Part shown: one piece after another, positions 1 through 9,448 of the stretch | How positions within the stretch are numbered: the first letter of the stretch is position 1 | Layout: every line of letters starts with the position of its first letter | Assembly: GCA_025359205.1 (NCBI GenBank) | Contig: JANYHD010000033.1 | Span: forward strand, 1-35,877 | Length of the DNA: 35,877 nt | Source of the DNA: Gammaproteobacteria bacterium | GTDB lineage: Bacteria; Pseudomonadota; Gammaproteobacteria; Steroidobacterales; Steroidobacteraceae | Direction of reading: 5' to 3' | Notes under the pieces: generated by a model | What the model was told of the DNA's origin: nothing | Database searches by the model: none | The model's input: the letters and a program-made list of their open reading frames with translations, nothing else | Program-made: the position numbers and the translations under genes

Positions 1-1947
1 AATCGGAAAGTCGCAGGCAACGCAAACCCGGGCGACACGCTGATCGAGTTGGCCACCCGGGTCAAGGGCCAGGCAAGGGAACAGGTGGTCGATCTCGCCT
101 GGCGCGAATGGCCGGTGGGCAAGCGCCTCGAGCACGCGATGGTCAAGGGCATCACCGAGTTCGTCGTCGCCGACACGGAAGAATGCCGCGCGGCACTGTT
201 CGCCGAAGGCAAGCCGCCGCTGTCGGTGATCGAGGGTCCGCTGATGAACGGCATGAACGTGGTCGGCGACCTGTTCGGCGCCGGCAAGATGTTCCTGCCG
301 CAGGTGGTGAAATCGGCGCGCGTGATGAAGCGCGCGGTCGCGCACCTGGTGCCGTTCATCGAGGCCGGCAAAGCCGCGGGTGCGGCAGCCCACAGCAACG
401 GGCGCATCGTCATGGCCACGGTCAAGGGCGACGTGCATGACATCGGCAAGAACATCGTCGGGGTCGTGCTCCAGTGCAACAGCTTCGAGGTCATCGACCT
501 GGGCGTCATGGTGCCCTGCGAGAAGATCCTGGAGACCGCGCGCCGCGAAGGGGCCGACCTGATCGGCCTGTCGGGGCTGATCACGCCCTCGCTCGATGAG
601 ATGGTGCACGTGGCGAAGGAAATGCAGCGCCAGGGTTTCACGATTCCGCTGCTGATCGGCGGCGCGACCACGTCCCCGGCGCACACCGCGGTGCGCATCG
701 ACCCGCACTACGAGGGCGCCGTGGTTTACGTGAAGGACGCCTCACGTGCCGTGGGCGTGTGCCAGCAACTGCAAACGCCCGATACCCGCGCCGCCTACGT
801 GCGTACGATCAAGGCCGAGCACGCCGCACGGCGCGAGCAGCACGCCGGCCGGCGCGTAAAGGGACCGCAGATATCGCTCGCCCAGGCGCGCGCCGACAAA
901 GTGCGCTGCGACTGGCAGGCCTATGCGCCGCCGCTGCCACGGCAGCTAGGCGTGCGCGTGCTCGAGGACTATCCGCTCGAGGAACTGACGCGTTACATAG
1001 ACTGGACACCGTTCTTCCAGGCCTGGGAACTGCGCGGCCGCTTCCCCGACATCCTCACCGACGCGCAGTACGGTGAGCAGGCCTCGAGCCTGTATGCCGA
1101 CGCGCGCCGCATGCTGCGCAGCGTGATCCGCGAGCAGTGGCTGCGCGCGCGCGGCGTAGTCGGATTGTTTCCCGCCAATGCCGTGGGCGATGACGACGTG
1201 GTCGTTTATGCCGACGCGGATCGCCAGGGCGAGCTGGCGCGGCTGCATTTCCTGCGTCAGCAGAAAGACCTGCCCGAGGGCAAGCGGCATGGTGCGCTGG
1301 CGGACTTCATCGCGCCCGCCGGCGTGCAGCCCGACTATATCGGGGCCTTCGCGGTCACGGCCGGAATCGGCATCGAAGCCCAGCTCGAGCGCTTTGCCAG
1401 CACCCACGACGACTACTCGGCGATCATGCTCAAGGTGCTCGCCGATCGCCTGGCCGAGGCCTTTGCCGAACTGCTGCACCAACGGGTGCGGCGCGAGTTC
1501 TGGGGCTACGCGCCAGAGGAGCAGCTCGGCAATGAGCAGCTGATCCGCGAAGCGTACCGCGGCATCCGCCCGGCGCCCGGCTACCCGGCCTGTCCTGACC
1601 ACACGGAGAAGGCGGCGCTGTGGAAGCTGCTGGATCCGCAGCGGGTCGGCATGGCGCTCACTGAATCGTATGCCATGCATCCAGCCGCGGCAGTGGCCGG
1701 CTGGTACTTCTCGCACCCGGACTCGCGTTACCTGGCGGTCGGCCGCATCGATCGCGACCAAGCCGAGGACTACGCGCGCCGCAAACGATTGCCGCTTGCG
1801 GAAGTGGAACGTTGGCTGGCGCCCAACCTCGGCTACGAGCCCGCACCTGCAACGGACGGCACGGGTGCGCCAGCCGCGGCGTCCGTGGCAGCCGCGGCAG
1901 CAGCGCCGGCCGAGGCGGCCGCACAGCTCGCCGCGGCGGTCGCGTGA
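1..1947 (+). CDS. metH: Cobalamin-dependent methionine synthase, C-terminal part (5' end outside window)
   Basis: The frame is open from the first base, so the gene begins upstream; 648 residues are visible. The enzyme moves a methyl group from methyl-tetrahydrofolate to homocysteine through B12. Visible parts are the end of the pterin domain, the cobalamin cap and Rossmann domains, and the reactivation domain. The B12 motif D-x-H-x-x-G is at residues 144-149 of the visible part, with His146 as the likely lower cobalt ligand, followed by the SGL and IGGATTS loops of the cobalamin fold. The AdoMet-binding signature [18 protein letters not shown] lies near residue 520, showing that the reactivation domain is present. 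The homocysteine and most of the folate domain are not visible. An Ala-rich tail of about 40 residues follows the conserved end. The stop overlaps the start of the ABC exporter. Identity is near certain. Confidence 0.96.
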   Translation, partial: NRKVAGNANPGDTLIELATRVKGQAREQVVDLAWREWPVGKRLEHAMVKGITEFVVADTEECRAALFAEGKPPLSVIEGPLMNGMNVVGDLFGAGKMFLPQVVKSARVMKRAVAHLVPFIEAGKAAGAAAHSNGRIVMATVKGDVHDIGKNIVGVVLQCNSFEVIDLGVMVPCEKILETARREGADLIGLSGLITPSLDEMVHVAKEMQRQGFTIPLLIGGATTSPAHTAVRIDPHYEGAVVYVKDASRAVGVCQQLQTPDTRAAYVRTIKAEHAARREQHAGRRVKGPQISLAQARADKVRCDWQAYAPPLPRQLGVRVLEDYPLEELTRYIDWTPFFQAWELRGRFPDILTDAQYGEQASSLYADARRMLRSVIREQWLRARGVVGLFPANAVGDDDVVVYADADRQGELARLHFLRQQKDLPEGKRHGALADFIAPAGVQPDYIGAFAVTAGIGIEAQLERFASTHDDYSAIMLKVLADRLAEAFAELLHQRVRREFWGYAPEEQLGNEQLIREAYRGIRPAPGYPACPDHTEKAALWKLLDPQRVGMALTESYAMHPAAAVAGWYFSHPDSRYLAVGRIDRDQAEDYARRKRLPLAEVERWLAPNLGYEPAPATDGTGAPAAASVAAAAAAPAEAAAQLAAAVA

Positions 1948-3797
1948 GTTCCCACGGGCCGCCACAGCCGCTGCCGGCCGCGGCGCCGCAGCGCGCGGGC
2001 GAGGCGCTGCGCGGTTTCTTCGGTGTGTTTCGCTACAGCCGCCACGCGGTGCAGCTGGTCTGGGACACCAACCGCAGCCTGCTGTTTGCCGCCGCCGCGC
2101 TGACGTTGGTCGGCGGGCTGCTGCCCGCGGGCGTGGCCTGGGTGGGCGCGCAAATCGTCGACGCGGTGTTGCAGGCCATGCATTCGCCCGCTCACGAGGT
2201 GCAACGCCTGCTGCGCCTGGTGTTGCTCGAAGGGCTGCTGGTGGCAGTGCTGTCGGGCGTGCAGCGTGGGCTGTCGCTGTGCCAGGCGCTGCTGCGCGCG
2301 CAGCTGGGTCAGCGCGTCAACGTGATGATCCTGGAGAAGGCGCTGACGCTGCAGCTGGCGCAGTTCGAGGACTCCGAGTTCTACGACAAGCTGACGCGCG
2401 CACGGCGCGAGGCTTCGAGCCGGCCGTTGAGCCTGGTGATGCGCACCTTCGGTCTGCTGCAGAACGCGATCTCGCTGCTGAGCTTCGCGGTGCTGTTGGT
2501 GCGCTTTTCGCCGTGGTCCGTGGTGGTGCTGCTGCTCGCAGGCGTGCCGGCCTTCCTCGCCGAGACCAAGTTCTCCGGCGACGCGTTCCGGCTGTTCCGC
2601 TGGCGTTCGCCCGAGACGCGCATGCAGATGTACCTGGAGACCGTGCTGGCGCGCGAGGACCACGTCAAGGAAGTGCGGCTGTTCGGGCTGGGCGCGCGCT
2701 TCCTGCAGCGCTATCGTGACATCTTCACGCGGCTGTACGGGCAGGACCGGGCGCTGTCAATCCGCCGCGACACCTGGGGTTTTGCACTCGGGCTCATCAC
2801 CACCGTCACGCTCTATGCCGCCTATGCCTGGATCGCACTGGCCGCGGTGCACGGGGAAATCACGCTCGGGCAGATGACCATGTACCTGCTGCTGTTCCGG
2901 CAGGGGCAGGGCGCCGTGGCGGCGATGCTGAGCGCGGTCGGCGGCATGTACGAGGACAATCTGTACCTCTCGACGCTCTACGACTACCTGGAGACACCCG
3001 TGCCGCCGGTGCGCGGCGCCGCCCGGCGCGGGCCGCAGCCGGGCGCCGGGATAGCCTTCGAGCACGTGAGCTTCAGCTATCCGGGCGCCACCGAGCCGAC
3101 GCTGGTGGACATCAACCTGCAGCTGCCGCCGGGCAGCTCGCTCGCGCTGGTCGGCGAGAACGGCTCGGGCAAGACCACGCTCATCAAGCTGCTGACGCGC
3201 CTGTACGAGCCGACCGCGGGCCGGATCCTGTTCGAGGGCCTGGACATCCGCGACTGGGACGAGGCGGCGTTGCGCGAGCGTGTCGGCGTGATCTTCCAGG
3301 ACTTCGCGCGCTACCAGCTGCGCGTGGGCGAAAATGTCGGCGCGGGCGACGAAGCGCACTTCGAGGATGCGGCACGGTGGCGCGAGGCGGCGGAGAAAGG
3401 CCGGGCCGCCGCTTTCATCGCCGAGCTGCCGCTGGGCTACGAGACGCAGCTGGGCAAGTGGTTTCGCGACGGCCGCGAACTGTCGGGCGGCCAGTGGCAG
3501 AAGATCGCGCTGTCGCGCGCCTTCATGCGCACCGGCGCGGACGTGCTGGTGCTCGACGAGCCCACCGCGGCGATGGATGCGCGCGCCGAGGCGGAAGTGT
3601 TCGAGCACTTCCGCCAGCTCGCCCGCGGCCGCATTACGATCCTGATTTCACATCGCTTTTCGACCGTACGCATGGCCGATCAGATCGCAGTGCTGGATCG
3701 TGGCCGCATCATCGAGCGTGGCACGCACGCGCAGCTGACCGCCGCCGGTGGCCACTATGCGCAGCTGTTCGCGCTACAGGCGCGCGGCTACCAATAG
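1944..3797 (+). CDS. ABC exporter, fused permease and ATPase
   Basis: A 617-residue half-transporter of the type I exporter family, expected to dimerise in the inner membrane. The N-terminal part (about residues 35-330) has several hydrophobic segments. The nucleotide-binding domain (about 365-615) has Walker A around Lys410, signature LSGGQ at 513-517, Walker B ending in Asp538-Glu539, and the switch His570. All catalytic residues look intact. I chose the GTG at 1944 because it overlaps the metH stop in a GTGA arrangement, which suggests translational coupling; upstream in-frame codons would lie inside metH and encode Arg-rich shadow sequence. The substrate cannot be told from sequence; lipids, peptides and drugs are all handled by this family. 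Its pairing with metH has no obvious functional logic. Confidence 0.9.
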   Translation: MSSHGPPQPLPAAAPQRAGEALRGFFGVFRYSRHAVQLVWDTNRSLLFAAAALTLVGGLLPAGVAWVGAQIVDAVLQAMHSPAHEVQRLLRLVLLEGLLVAVLSGVQRGLSLCQALLRAQLGQRVNVMILEKALTLQLAQFEDSEFYDKLTRARREASSRPLSLVMRTFGLLQNAISLLSFAVLLVRFSPWSVVVLLLAGVPAFLAETKFSGDAFRLFRWRSPETRMQMYLETVLAREDHVKEVRLFGLGARFLQRYRDIFTRLYGQDRALSIRRDTWGFALGLITTVTLYAAYAWIALAAVHGEITLGQMTMYLLLFRQGQGAVAAMLSAVGGMYEDNLYLSTLYDYLETPVPPVRGAARRGPQPGAGIAFEHVSFSYPGATEPTLVDINLQLPPGSSLALVGENGSGKTTLIKLLTRLYEPTAGRILFEGLDIRDWDEAALRERVGVIFQDFARYQLRVGENVGAGDEAHFEDAARWREAAEKGRAAAFIAELPLGYETQLGKWFRDGRELSGGQWQKIALSRAFMRTGADVLVLDEPTAAMDARAEAEVFEHFRQLARGRITILISHRFSTVRMADQIAVLDRGRIIERGTHAQLTAAGGHYAQLFALQARGYQ

Positions 3798-3825
3798 TTC
3801 GCGGGCGCTGAGGTACAATGCGGCC

Positions 3826-4125
3826 ATGGAAGAAATCGCAGACACGTTTGACTCGGCCTTCACCAAGGCCGTCGATCTTGGCAACCGCCTGGCGGGCAAG
3901 GACAAGGAAGCCGACCTGTGGGACATCGCCGATGGCCTGCTCGCGGGCGCGGTGCAATATTGGTTGTACACGCGCCAGCCCTGCGGCGACGCGCGTTGTG
4001 AAGACTGCCTCGCGGTCAACACGGCGGAGGCGCGACTCACCGAACTCAAGCGCCTGATCGCGCAGCTGGCCGCTGAAAGCGAGTACTTCCACTCGCCGAC
4101 CGACGCCAACGTCGGCCGCGCCTAA
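3826..4125 (+). CDS. Small conserved-looking protein with a Cys cluster, function unknown
   Basis: A 99-residue soluble protein, acidic at its N-terminus. I do not recognise the family. The ATG at 3826 is preceded by GAGG at 3810-3813, and an alternative ATG at 3818 is out of frame. The middle carries a C-x4-C-x2-C cluster (residues 51-59, in PCGDARCEDC), which could bind metal or be redox active, followed by a predicted helix rich in Leu and Ala. There is no signal peptide or membrane segment. It lies 28 bp after the ABC exporter, and its 3' end overlaps the convergent gabT gene by 4 bp. Coding character (start context, codon use, helix-forming composition) supports a real gene, but no role can be assigned. 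Confidence 0.72.
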   Translation: MEEIADTFDSAFTKAVDLGNRLAGKDKEADLWDIADGLLAGAVQYWLYTRQPCGDARCEDCLAVNTAEARLTELKRLIAQLAAESEYFHSPTDANVGRA

Positions 4126-5423
4126 GCCGCAGCCTGGCTCGCGGACGCCGTCACTTCCGCCATTGCCGCTTCGAGCTTGTCGAGCCCCTCGTCGAGCAGG
4201 GCCTCAGGGATAGTCAGTGGCGCGAGAAAGCGGATCACATTCCCGTACACGCCGCAGGAGAGGATCACCAGCCCGTGCCGGGCAGCCGCCTGCACCAGCG
4301 CGCGCGTGACATCGGCGTCAGGCTGATCGGCCTTGCCATTCTTGACCAACTCCATTGCCACCATCGAGCCTAAGGCCCGGATCTCGCCGATTACCGGGAA
4401 GCGCTTCTGCAGTACGCGCAGCCGCGCCTGCAGCCGCTCGCCCAGCCGGAGCGAGCGCTCCAGCAGCTTCTCGCTCTGCATGACCTCGAGCACCGCGAGC
4501 GCCGCGGCGCATCCGAGCGGCGAGCCTGCATAGGTGCCGCCCAGCCCGCCCGGCGGCGGCGCATCCATGATCTCGGCCTTGCCGATCAGACCCGCTAGCG
4601 GCACGCCGCCGGCGATGCTCTTGGCGACCGTCATGAGATCCGGCTCCACGCCGGCGTATTCCACGGCGAACATCTTGCCGGTGCGGCCAAAGCCTGACTG
4701 GATCTCATCGACAATCAGCACGATGCCGTGCTTGTCGCACAAGGCGCGCAGCGCGCGCAGGAACTCCGGCGGCGCGACATAGAAGCCGCCTTCGCCCTGC
4801 ACGGGTTCAATAATGAGGGCGGCGACCTGCGCCGGATCAATGTCACACTTGAACAAGGCGTCGATGGCCGCGAGCGAGTCGGCCACGCTGACGCCGTGGT
4901 AGCCCACCGGGAAGGGCGCGTGAAACACCGACGGCAGCATCGGCCCAAACCCGGCCTTGTACGGCTGCACCTTGCCGGTCAGCGTCATCGCGGCCAGGGT
5001 GCGGCCGTGGAAGCTGCCGCTGAAGGCAATCACGCCGGAGCGCTTCGTGTGATAGCGCGCCACCTTGAGCGCGTTTTCCACGGCTTCCGCGCCGGTCGAA
5101 AACAGCATGGATTTCTTCGGCGTCGGTCCGGGCGCCAGCTTGTTCAGCTGCTCGCACAGTTCGATGTAGTTCGCGTAGGGTGTGATCTGGAAGCAGGTGT
5201 GCACCAGCTTCTCGAGCTGCGCTGCGATGGCCTTGACGACCGTCGGGTGACGGTGGCCCGTGTTGAGCACGGCAATGCCGCTGGCGAAGTCGACGTAGCG
5301 CTTGCCCTCGACGTCCCACAGCTCCGCGTTGCTGGCGCGGTCGGCATACACGGGCAGGGAATTGGCGACCCCGCGCGGCACGGCGGCGACGCGGCGCTGG
5401 TGCAGTTCGGCATTGGTGGTCAT
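4122..5423 (-). CDS. gabT: 4-aminobutyrate aminotransferase (class III, PLP-dependent)
   Basis: A 433-residue class III aminotransferase, the usual length for GabT. It moves the amino group of 4-aminobutyrate (and related omega-amino acids) to 2-oxoglutarate, giving succinate semialdehyde and glutamate. Visible features are the STGAEAVENALK segment that holds the PLP phosphate (residues 109-120), the SFHGRT motif at 137-142, the IIEPVQGEGG segment, Asp239 of VDEIQSGFGRTGK, which contacts the PLP nitrogen, and Lys268 in MTVAKSIAGG as the Schiff-base lysine. The ATG has GAGG seven bases upstream. No succinate-semialdehyde dehydrogenase (gabD) is adjacent, so a related substrate such as 5-aminovalerate cannot be excluded. 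The gene is divergent from the reductase at 5571. Confidence 0.92.
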   Translation of the reverse strand: MTTNAELHQRRVAAVPRGVANSLPVYADRASNAELWDVEGKRYVDFASGIAVLNTGHRHPTVVKAIAAQLEKLVHTCFQITPYANYIELCEQLNKLAPGPTPKKSMLFSTGAEAVENALKVARYHTKRSGVIAFSGSFHGRTLAAMTLTGKVQPYKAGFGPMLPSVFHAPFPVGYHGVSVADSLAAIDALFKCDIDPAQVAALIIEPVQGEGGFYVAPPEFLRALRALCDKHGIVLIVDEIQSGFGRTGKMFAVEYAGVEPDLMTVAKSIAGGVPLAGLIGKAEIMDAPPPGGLGGTYAGSPLGCAAALAVLEVMQSEKLLERSLRLGERLQARLRVLQKRFPVIGEIRALGSMVAMELVKNGKADQPDADVTRALVQAAARHGLVILSCGVYGNVIRFLAPLTIPEALLDEGLDKLEAAMAEVTASASQAAA

Positions 5424-5505
5424 GATCGTCCTCGCAGCTTAAGAACTAAGCCCCGATATGCCTTGCGGCACATAAGGTTTGAATCAATTCTCCCTGTATT
5501 TTTGT

Positions 5506-5534
5506 TTGATGACTAGGGGTGGCGTGGCTAGAAT
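5506..5534 (+). promoter_or_regulatory. Candidate sigma-70 promoter for the reductase-tesB genes
   Basis: TTGATG (5506-5511) and TAGAAT (5529-5534) are separated by exactly 17 bases, matching 4/6 and 5/6 of the consensus. The expected start point near 5541 gives a leader of about 30 bases, with AAGG (5557-5560) ahead of the TTG start at 5571. It sits in the 147-bp divergent spacer between gabT and the reductase gene. Confidence 0.6.
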
Positions 5535-5570
5535 TGCCCGCCCGTCAACTCCCTATAAGGCAACAGTAAA

Positions 5571-6605
5571 TTGAGCGATCCCATTGCGACCGAAGCGGTC
5601 ATCATTGGCGCCGGTCCGGCGGGACTGTTCCAGGTATTCGAACTGGGGCTGCTGGGGATCAAGTCGCATGTGCTTGATTCGCTGGCTGCTCCCGGCGGAC
5701 AGTGCACCGAGCTCTATCCTGACAAGCCCATCTACGACATTCCGGCGCTGCCGATCTGTGGCGCGCAGGAGCTGGTGGATCGCCTGCTCCAGCAGATCAA
5801 GCCCTTCGGGGCCGGGCTGCACATGGGCGAGGAGGCCGTCAGCCTCGAGCCGCAGCAGGGCGGGCGCTTCCGCGTCGTCACCAGTGCCGGCACGGTATTC
5901 GACGCCGGCACGGTGGTGATTGCCGCGGGCGTGGGTTCGTTCCAGCCGCGGCGGCTGGGTGTCGAGGGCGCCGATGGCTTCGAAGGCCGCCAGATCCACT
6001 ACAAGGTGCGCAGCGCCGCCGAACTGCAGGGACGCAAGCTGGTCGTGTTTGGCGGCGGCGATTCCGCGCTCGACTGGGCCATCGATCTGGCGCCCAGGGC
6101 CGCATCGCTCACGCTCGTGCACCGGCGCGCGGAATTTCGCGGCGCGCCGGCCTCGGTGGCACGTATGCGCGAACTCGAAGTCGCTGGCAAGCTCAGCTTC
6201 GTCGAGGGGCTCGCGCATGCACTCCATGGCGCCGCCGGGCAGCTGACTGGCGTCGAGATCAAGCGCACCGATGGCACGCTGCAGTCGATCGAGGCCGAGC
6301 AACTGCTGGTGTTTTTCGGGCTGGCGCCGAAGCTCGGTCCGATCGCCGAGTGGGGACTCGAGCTCGACAAGCGCGCCATCAAGGTCGACACGGAGAAATT
6401 CCAGTCGAACATCCCGGGCGTGTTCGCGATCGGCGATATCAACACCTATCCTGGCAAGAAGAAGCTGATCCTGTCCGCTTTCCACGAGGCAGCGCTTGTG
6501 TCCTTCGCCGTGCAGCACCACCTCTACCCGGCCAAGAAGCAGTTCCTGCAGTACACCACGACCAGCCCGGCGATGCAGAAGCGCCTGGGCGTCGTGGCCG
6601 ACTGA
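5571..6605 (+). CDS. Ferredoxin/flavodoxin--NADP(+) reductase, thioredoxin-reductase-like type
   Basis: A 344-residue two-dinucleotide-domain flavoprotein. The FAD-binding GAGPAG is at residues 13-18, a second nucleotide motif GGGDSALDW lies in the NADPH domain, and the C-terminal FAD motif is GDINTYPGK. The CxxC redox pair of true thioredoxin reductase is absent, and the C-terminus continues with the AxxQKRLG-like end typical of the YumC-type ferredoxin--NADP reductases. Likely role: moving electrons between NADPH and ferredoxin or flavodoxin in the cytoplasm. The start is TTG at 5571, the first codon before the conserved N-terminus, with AAGG about 10 bases upstream. It is followed after 4 bp by tesB, so the two are probably co-transcribed, though no shared pathway is obvious. 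Confidence 0.88.
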   Translation: MSDPIATEAVIIGAGPAGLFQVFELGLLGIKSHVLDSLAAPGGQCTELYPDKPIYDIPALPICGAQELVDRLLQQIKPFGAGLHMGEEAVSLEPQQGGRFRVVTSAGTVFDAGTVVIAAGVGSFQPRRLGVEGADGFEGRQIHYKVRSAAELQGRKLVVFGGGDSALDWAIDLAPRAASLTLVHRRAEFRGAPASVARMRELEVAGKLSFVEGLAHALHGAAGQLTGVEIKRTDGTLQSIEAEQLLVFFGLAPKLGPIAEWGLELDKRAIKVDTEKFQSNIPGVFAIGDINTYPGKKKLILSAFHEAALVSFAVQHHLYPAKKQFLQYTTTSPAMQKRLGVVAD

Positions 6606-6609
6606 CACA

Positions 6610-7476
6610 GTGGATCAGCGGCTCGAAGGCCTGCTACGGCTCCTGGATCTCGAGCGGCTCGAGGTCAACATCTTTCGCGGTGAGAGCCGCGACATCGGCA
6701 GTCCGCAGGTCTACGGCGGCCAGGTGCTGGGCCAGGCGCTGCAGGCCGCTTATGCGACCGTCGACGCCGATCGCGTGGTGCACTCGCTCCACGCCTACTT
6801 CCTGCGACGCGGCGATTTCAACGCGCCGATCGTGTACTTCGTCGACCGCAGCCGCGACGGCCACAGTTTTACCAGCCGGCGTGTCACCGCGATCCAGCAT
6901 GGCGAGCAGATCTTCAACTGTTCAGCGTCATTCCAGGTTCCGGAAGCGGGCTTTGAACACCAGCTCGGCATGCCCGAAGTGCCGCCGCCCGAGGCCCTGC
7001 CCGAGTCGCTCCTGCCCGGGTCGGAATTCCTGGAGGGACTGTCGCCGCGCCTGCGCCAGTTCGTGCACGAGCGTCCGATCGAATTCCGAGTCGTGCCAAA
7101 CTCGGTGACTGCGACCATGGCTGGAGCGCGCCGCCAGTACCTGTGGATCCGCACCGTCGACAAGCTCCCGGACGACGATCGGTTGCACCAGTGCCTGTTG
7201 GCCTACGCCTCGGACTTCCACCTGCTGGGCACGGCGTTGGCGCGCCACCAGCACAGCATCGCGCAGGGCAAGCTCATGGTCGCCAGCATTGACCATGCGA
7301 TGTGGTTTCACCGCAAGGTGCGCATCGATGAGTGGCTGCTGTACGCTGCCGACAGCCCAAGCGCCTCGGGTGCGCGCGGCTTTACGCGCGGCAGCCTGTA
7401 CTCGCGCGCTGGCGTGCTGGTCGCGAGCACGGCGCAGGAAGGCCTGATTCGGGTATTGCCGCCTTCCAAAGCGTAG
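6610..7476 (+). CDS. tesB: Acyl-CoA thioesterase II
   Basis: A 288-residue double-hotdog thioesterase, almost exactly the length of E. coli TesB (286). It hydrolyses medium- and long-chain acyl-CoA to free fatty acid and CoA in the cytoplasm. The N-terminal hotdog includes YGGQVLGQAL and the HSLHAYFLRRGD segment. The C-terminal hotdog carries Asp202 (in YASDFHLL) and Gln276 (in STAQEGLIR), which align in position with the catalytic Asp204 and Gln278 of the E. coli enzyme; a Ser/Thr between them sits in the usual ARGFTRGSLYSR stretch. The start is GTG at 6610; upstream in-frame codons lie inside the reductase gene. It directly follows that gene. Confidence 0.93.
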   Translation: MDQRLEGLLRLLDLERLEVNIFRGESRDIGSPQVYGGQVLGQALQAAYATVDADRVVHSLHAYFLRRGDFNAPIVYFVDRSRDGHSFTSRRVTAIQHGEQIFNCSASFQVPEAGFEHQLGMPEVPPPEALPESLLPGSEFLEGLSPRLRQFVHERPIEFRVVPNSVTATMAGARRQYLWIRTVDKLPDDDRLHQCLLAYASDFHLLGTALARHQHSIAQGKLMVASIDHAMWFHRKVRIDEWLLYAADSPSASGARGFTRGSLYSRAGVLVASTAQEGLIRVLPPSKA

Positions 7477-7504
7477 CCACTGGCTTGCACTAAGGAGTCC
7501 GGCC

Positions 7505-8386
7505 ATGAGTACGACGATTCGCATGTTTGCGCTGTTGCTACTGGCAGGGGCAATCGCATTGCCTGGCCACGCAGCGGCCGCAGCCGCGCCAGCGCCGTCG
7601 CAGCCGGATGAACGGGAAAAGCAGTTCGCCGCGCTCAAATGGGTCAAGGGCCCGGCCACCGAGATGATTGCGGGCAACTCCACGCTGGTCGTGCCCGAGG
7701 GTTACGTCTATCTCGATCGGGCCGACACCAAGAAATTCCTCGAGCTCAACCACAATCTGGGCGACGGCCAGGAAGTGATGGTCGCGCCGATTTATGGTGG
7801 CTGGACCGCCTACCTGGAATTCGATGACGGCGGATACGTTAAGGACGACGGGAAGATCGACGGCGCGGCGCTGCTCAAATCACTCCAGGAAAATACCGAG
7901 GCGGCCAACGAGGCGCGCCAGAAGCGCGGCTGGGAGCCGCTGCACGTCACGGGCTGGGCCACGCCGCCGGCCTACAACGGTACAACCAAGCGACTCGAGT
8001 GGGCCACGGTGCTGTCCAGCAACGGCCACGACAACGTCAACTTCTTCACCAAGATACTGGGCCGCCGCGGCCACACCTCTGTGGTGATGGCGTCGTCGAC
8101 CCAGACGCTCCAGGCCAGCGAAGCCTCGCTGAACCAGCTGCTGGAGGGCTACACGTTCACTGGGGGCGAGACCTACGCCGAATGGAAGCCTGGCGACAAG
8201 GTCGCCGAATACGGTCTCGCCGCGCTCATCCTGGGCGGAGCCGCCGCGGTTGCTACCAAAAAAGGCCTGTGGGGCGTGCTGGCCGGGTTCATCGCGGCAG
8301 CCTGGAAGGCGGTGGCGGCGGCGGCCGTGGCAGTGGTCGCCTGGTTGCGGGCACGCTTCGCGAAAAAGCCTGATGCAGGAAGCTGA
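7505..8386 (+). CDS. DUF2167 family membrane protein
   Basis: A 293-residue exported protein with an N-terminal signal peptide (about residues 1-25, ending in an Ala-rich region). A large extracytoplasmic domain holds the hallmarks of DUF2167: VPEGYVYLD near 60-70, a GWTAYLEFDDGGYVKDD segment, and KRLEWATVL. Hydrophobic helices follow near residues 237-285, with a short basic tail. The family is widespread in proteobacteria and has no established biochemical function. A strong ribosome site AAGGAG (7492-7497) stands 7 bases before the ATG. It overlaps the next gene by 14 bp, so the membrane proteins here are likely made together. Assignment to DUF2167 is from remembered motifs, not a search. 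Confidence 0.85.
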   Translation: MSTTIRMFALLLLAGAIALPGHAAAAAAPAPSQPDEREKQFAALKWVKGPATEMIAGNSTLVVPEGYVYLDRADTKKFLELNHNLGDGQEVMVAPIYGGWTAYLEFDDGGYVKDDGKIDGAALLKSLQENTEAANEARQKRGWEPLHVTGWATPPAYNGTTKRLEWATVLSSNGHDNVNFFTKILGRRGHTSVVMASSTQTLQASEASLNQLLEGYTFTGGETYAEWKPGDKVAEYGLAALILGGAAAVATKKGLWGVLAGFIAAAWKAVAAAAVAVVAWLRARFAKKPDAGS

Positions 8387-9098
8387 ACTCTACCTCGTCG
8401 TCGGCGCGCTGCTCTTCTATCTGCTGGACTCGGTCCTGCTGCTGTACGGTGATGAGTTGCTGTTCGCCACGGGCCCGCGCGGATGGCACAACGTGGCTGC
8501 TGGCGACCTGTTGCTGTTTGGTCGTCGCGTGCTGGTGCCAAACCCGTTGACGCCAGGTGCGCGGCTGCTGCGGGCCTGCTGGTCCGGGGCGTCGGCGCCG
8601 ATGGAGCGGGCCTCGGCGCCCGCATTTCTGCGTGCGCTGTACCCACTGCAATGGGGCGTTGTAGCGCTGCTGCTGCTGATCGCGGTGGCGTTGCCGACCG
8701 TGTTGTACGCGTTCGGACAGGGACTGCCGCTGCTGCTGTTGCTGGCCTCGATCTATGCACTGAACCTGTGCATGACCGCCTGGCTGTGGCGAGTGCGTAC
8801 AGCGCTGGGACTGGGCGCGCGTGCCTGCATTTTCCTCACGGTCGATCTGCTGCTGTGTCCGCCTTTCGCGATCAACCTGGTGCGCAAGATCACGCTGCAG
8901 CAAAAGCAGGCAGGCGATCCGTTGTCGTTCGCAACCGCACATTTTGGCGCATCGCAGTTTGCTGCCTTATGCGTACTGCTGGCAGGGCGCGTGCGCGCCG
9001 AGTTGGCCGCCGCAGAGCCGGGCGGCGCGCACTACCAGCAGCTGCAGGCCCTGTGTCGCCGTCTCGAGGAACTGGCTCCATGTCCACCAACGAACTGA
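8373..9098 (+). CDS. Polytopic membrane protein, function unknown
   Basis: A 241-residue protein that I cannot place in a family. Hydrophobic segments are visible near residues 5-24, 92-111, 114-136 and 148-167, separated by basic loops, so four membrane helices are likely. The C-terminal 70 residues are more polar and predicted helical. The ATG at 8373 lies inside the end of the DUF2167 gene, and the 3' end overlaps the J-domain gene by 19 bp. This continuous overlap on both sides suggests translational coupling of the three genes and a shared membrane role, which is inference only. Confidence 0.75.
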   Translation: MQEAELYLVVGALLFYLLDSVLLLYGDELLFATGPRGWHNVAAGDLLLFGRRVLVPNPLTPGARLLRACWSGASAPMERASAPAFLRALYPLQWGVVALLLLIAVALPTVLYAFGQGLPLLLLLASIYALNLCMTAWLWRVRTALGLGARACIFLTVDLLLCPPFAINLVRKITLQQKQAGDPLSFATAHFGASQFAALCVLLAGRVRAELAAAEPGGAHYQQLQALCRRLEELAPCPPTN

Positions 9099-9448
9099 TT
9101 GTCTCCATCCTGTGCACGGTGGTCGGCTACGCTCTGGTGAGCTGGCTGTTGAATCGCGGCGGGCGCCACGGGCAGGAACCGCGGCCTGAAGCACCGGTGC
9201 CACCATCGTCGGCGCCGCCAACGCCGGCGCCTCGGTCCGGGGAGGCTCCCTGGCACCAGGTGCTCGGCGTATCGCCCAACGCCACGCGCACCGAGATCGC
9301 CAGCGCCTACCGCTCACTGATCAGCCAATACCACCCGGACAAGGTGGCGCGCCTCGGTGCCGAAATCCGCGCCGTGGCTGAGCGAAAGTCCGCGGAGCTT
9401 AACCGCGCCTACGAGCAGGCGCTCAGCTCGCGGCCGGTGTTTCCCTGA
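9080..9448 (+). CDS. Membrane-anchored J-domain (DnaJ-like) protein
   Basis: A 122-residue protein with one N-terminal membrane helix (about residues 5-25), a Pro-rich linker (about 33-55) and a C-terminal J-domain. The J-domain begins at PWHQVLGVSPNATRTEI and carries the diagnostic His-Pro-Asp in QYHPDKVARLG, the motif that stimulates DnaK ATPase. There are no Gly/Phe or zinc-finger regions, so it is a class III J-protein that would recruit DnaK to the inner membrane. The ATG at 9080 overlaps the preceding membrane gene; the 3' end overlaps the convergent FAD oxidase gene by 26 bp. The client is unknown, with the two preceding gene products as candidates. Confidence 0.85.
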   Translation: MSTNELIVSILCTVVGYALVSWLLNRGGRHGQEPRPEAPVPPSSAPPTPAPRSGEAPWHQVLGVSPNATRTEIASAYRSLISQYHPDKVARLGAEIRAVAERKSAELNRAYEQALSSRPVFP

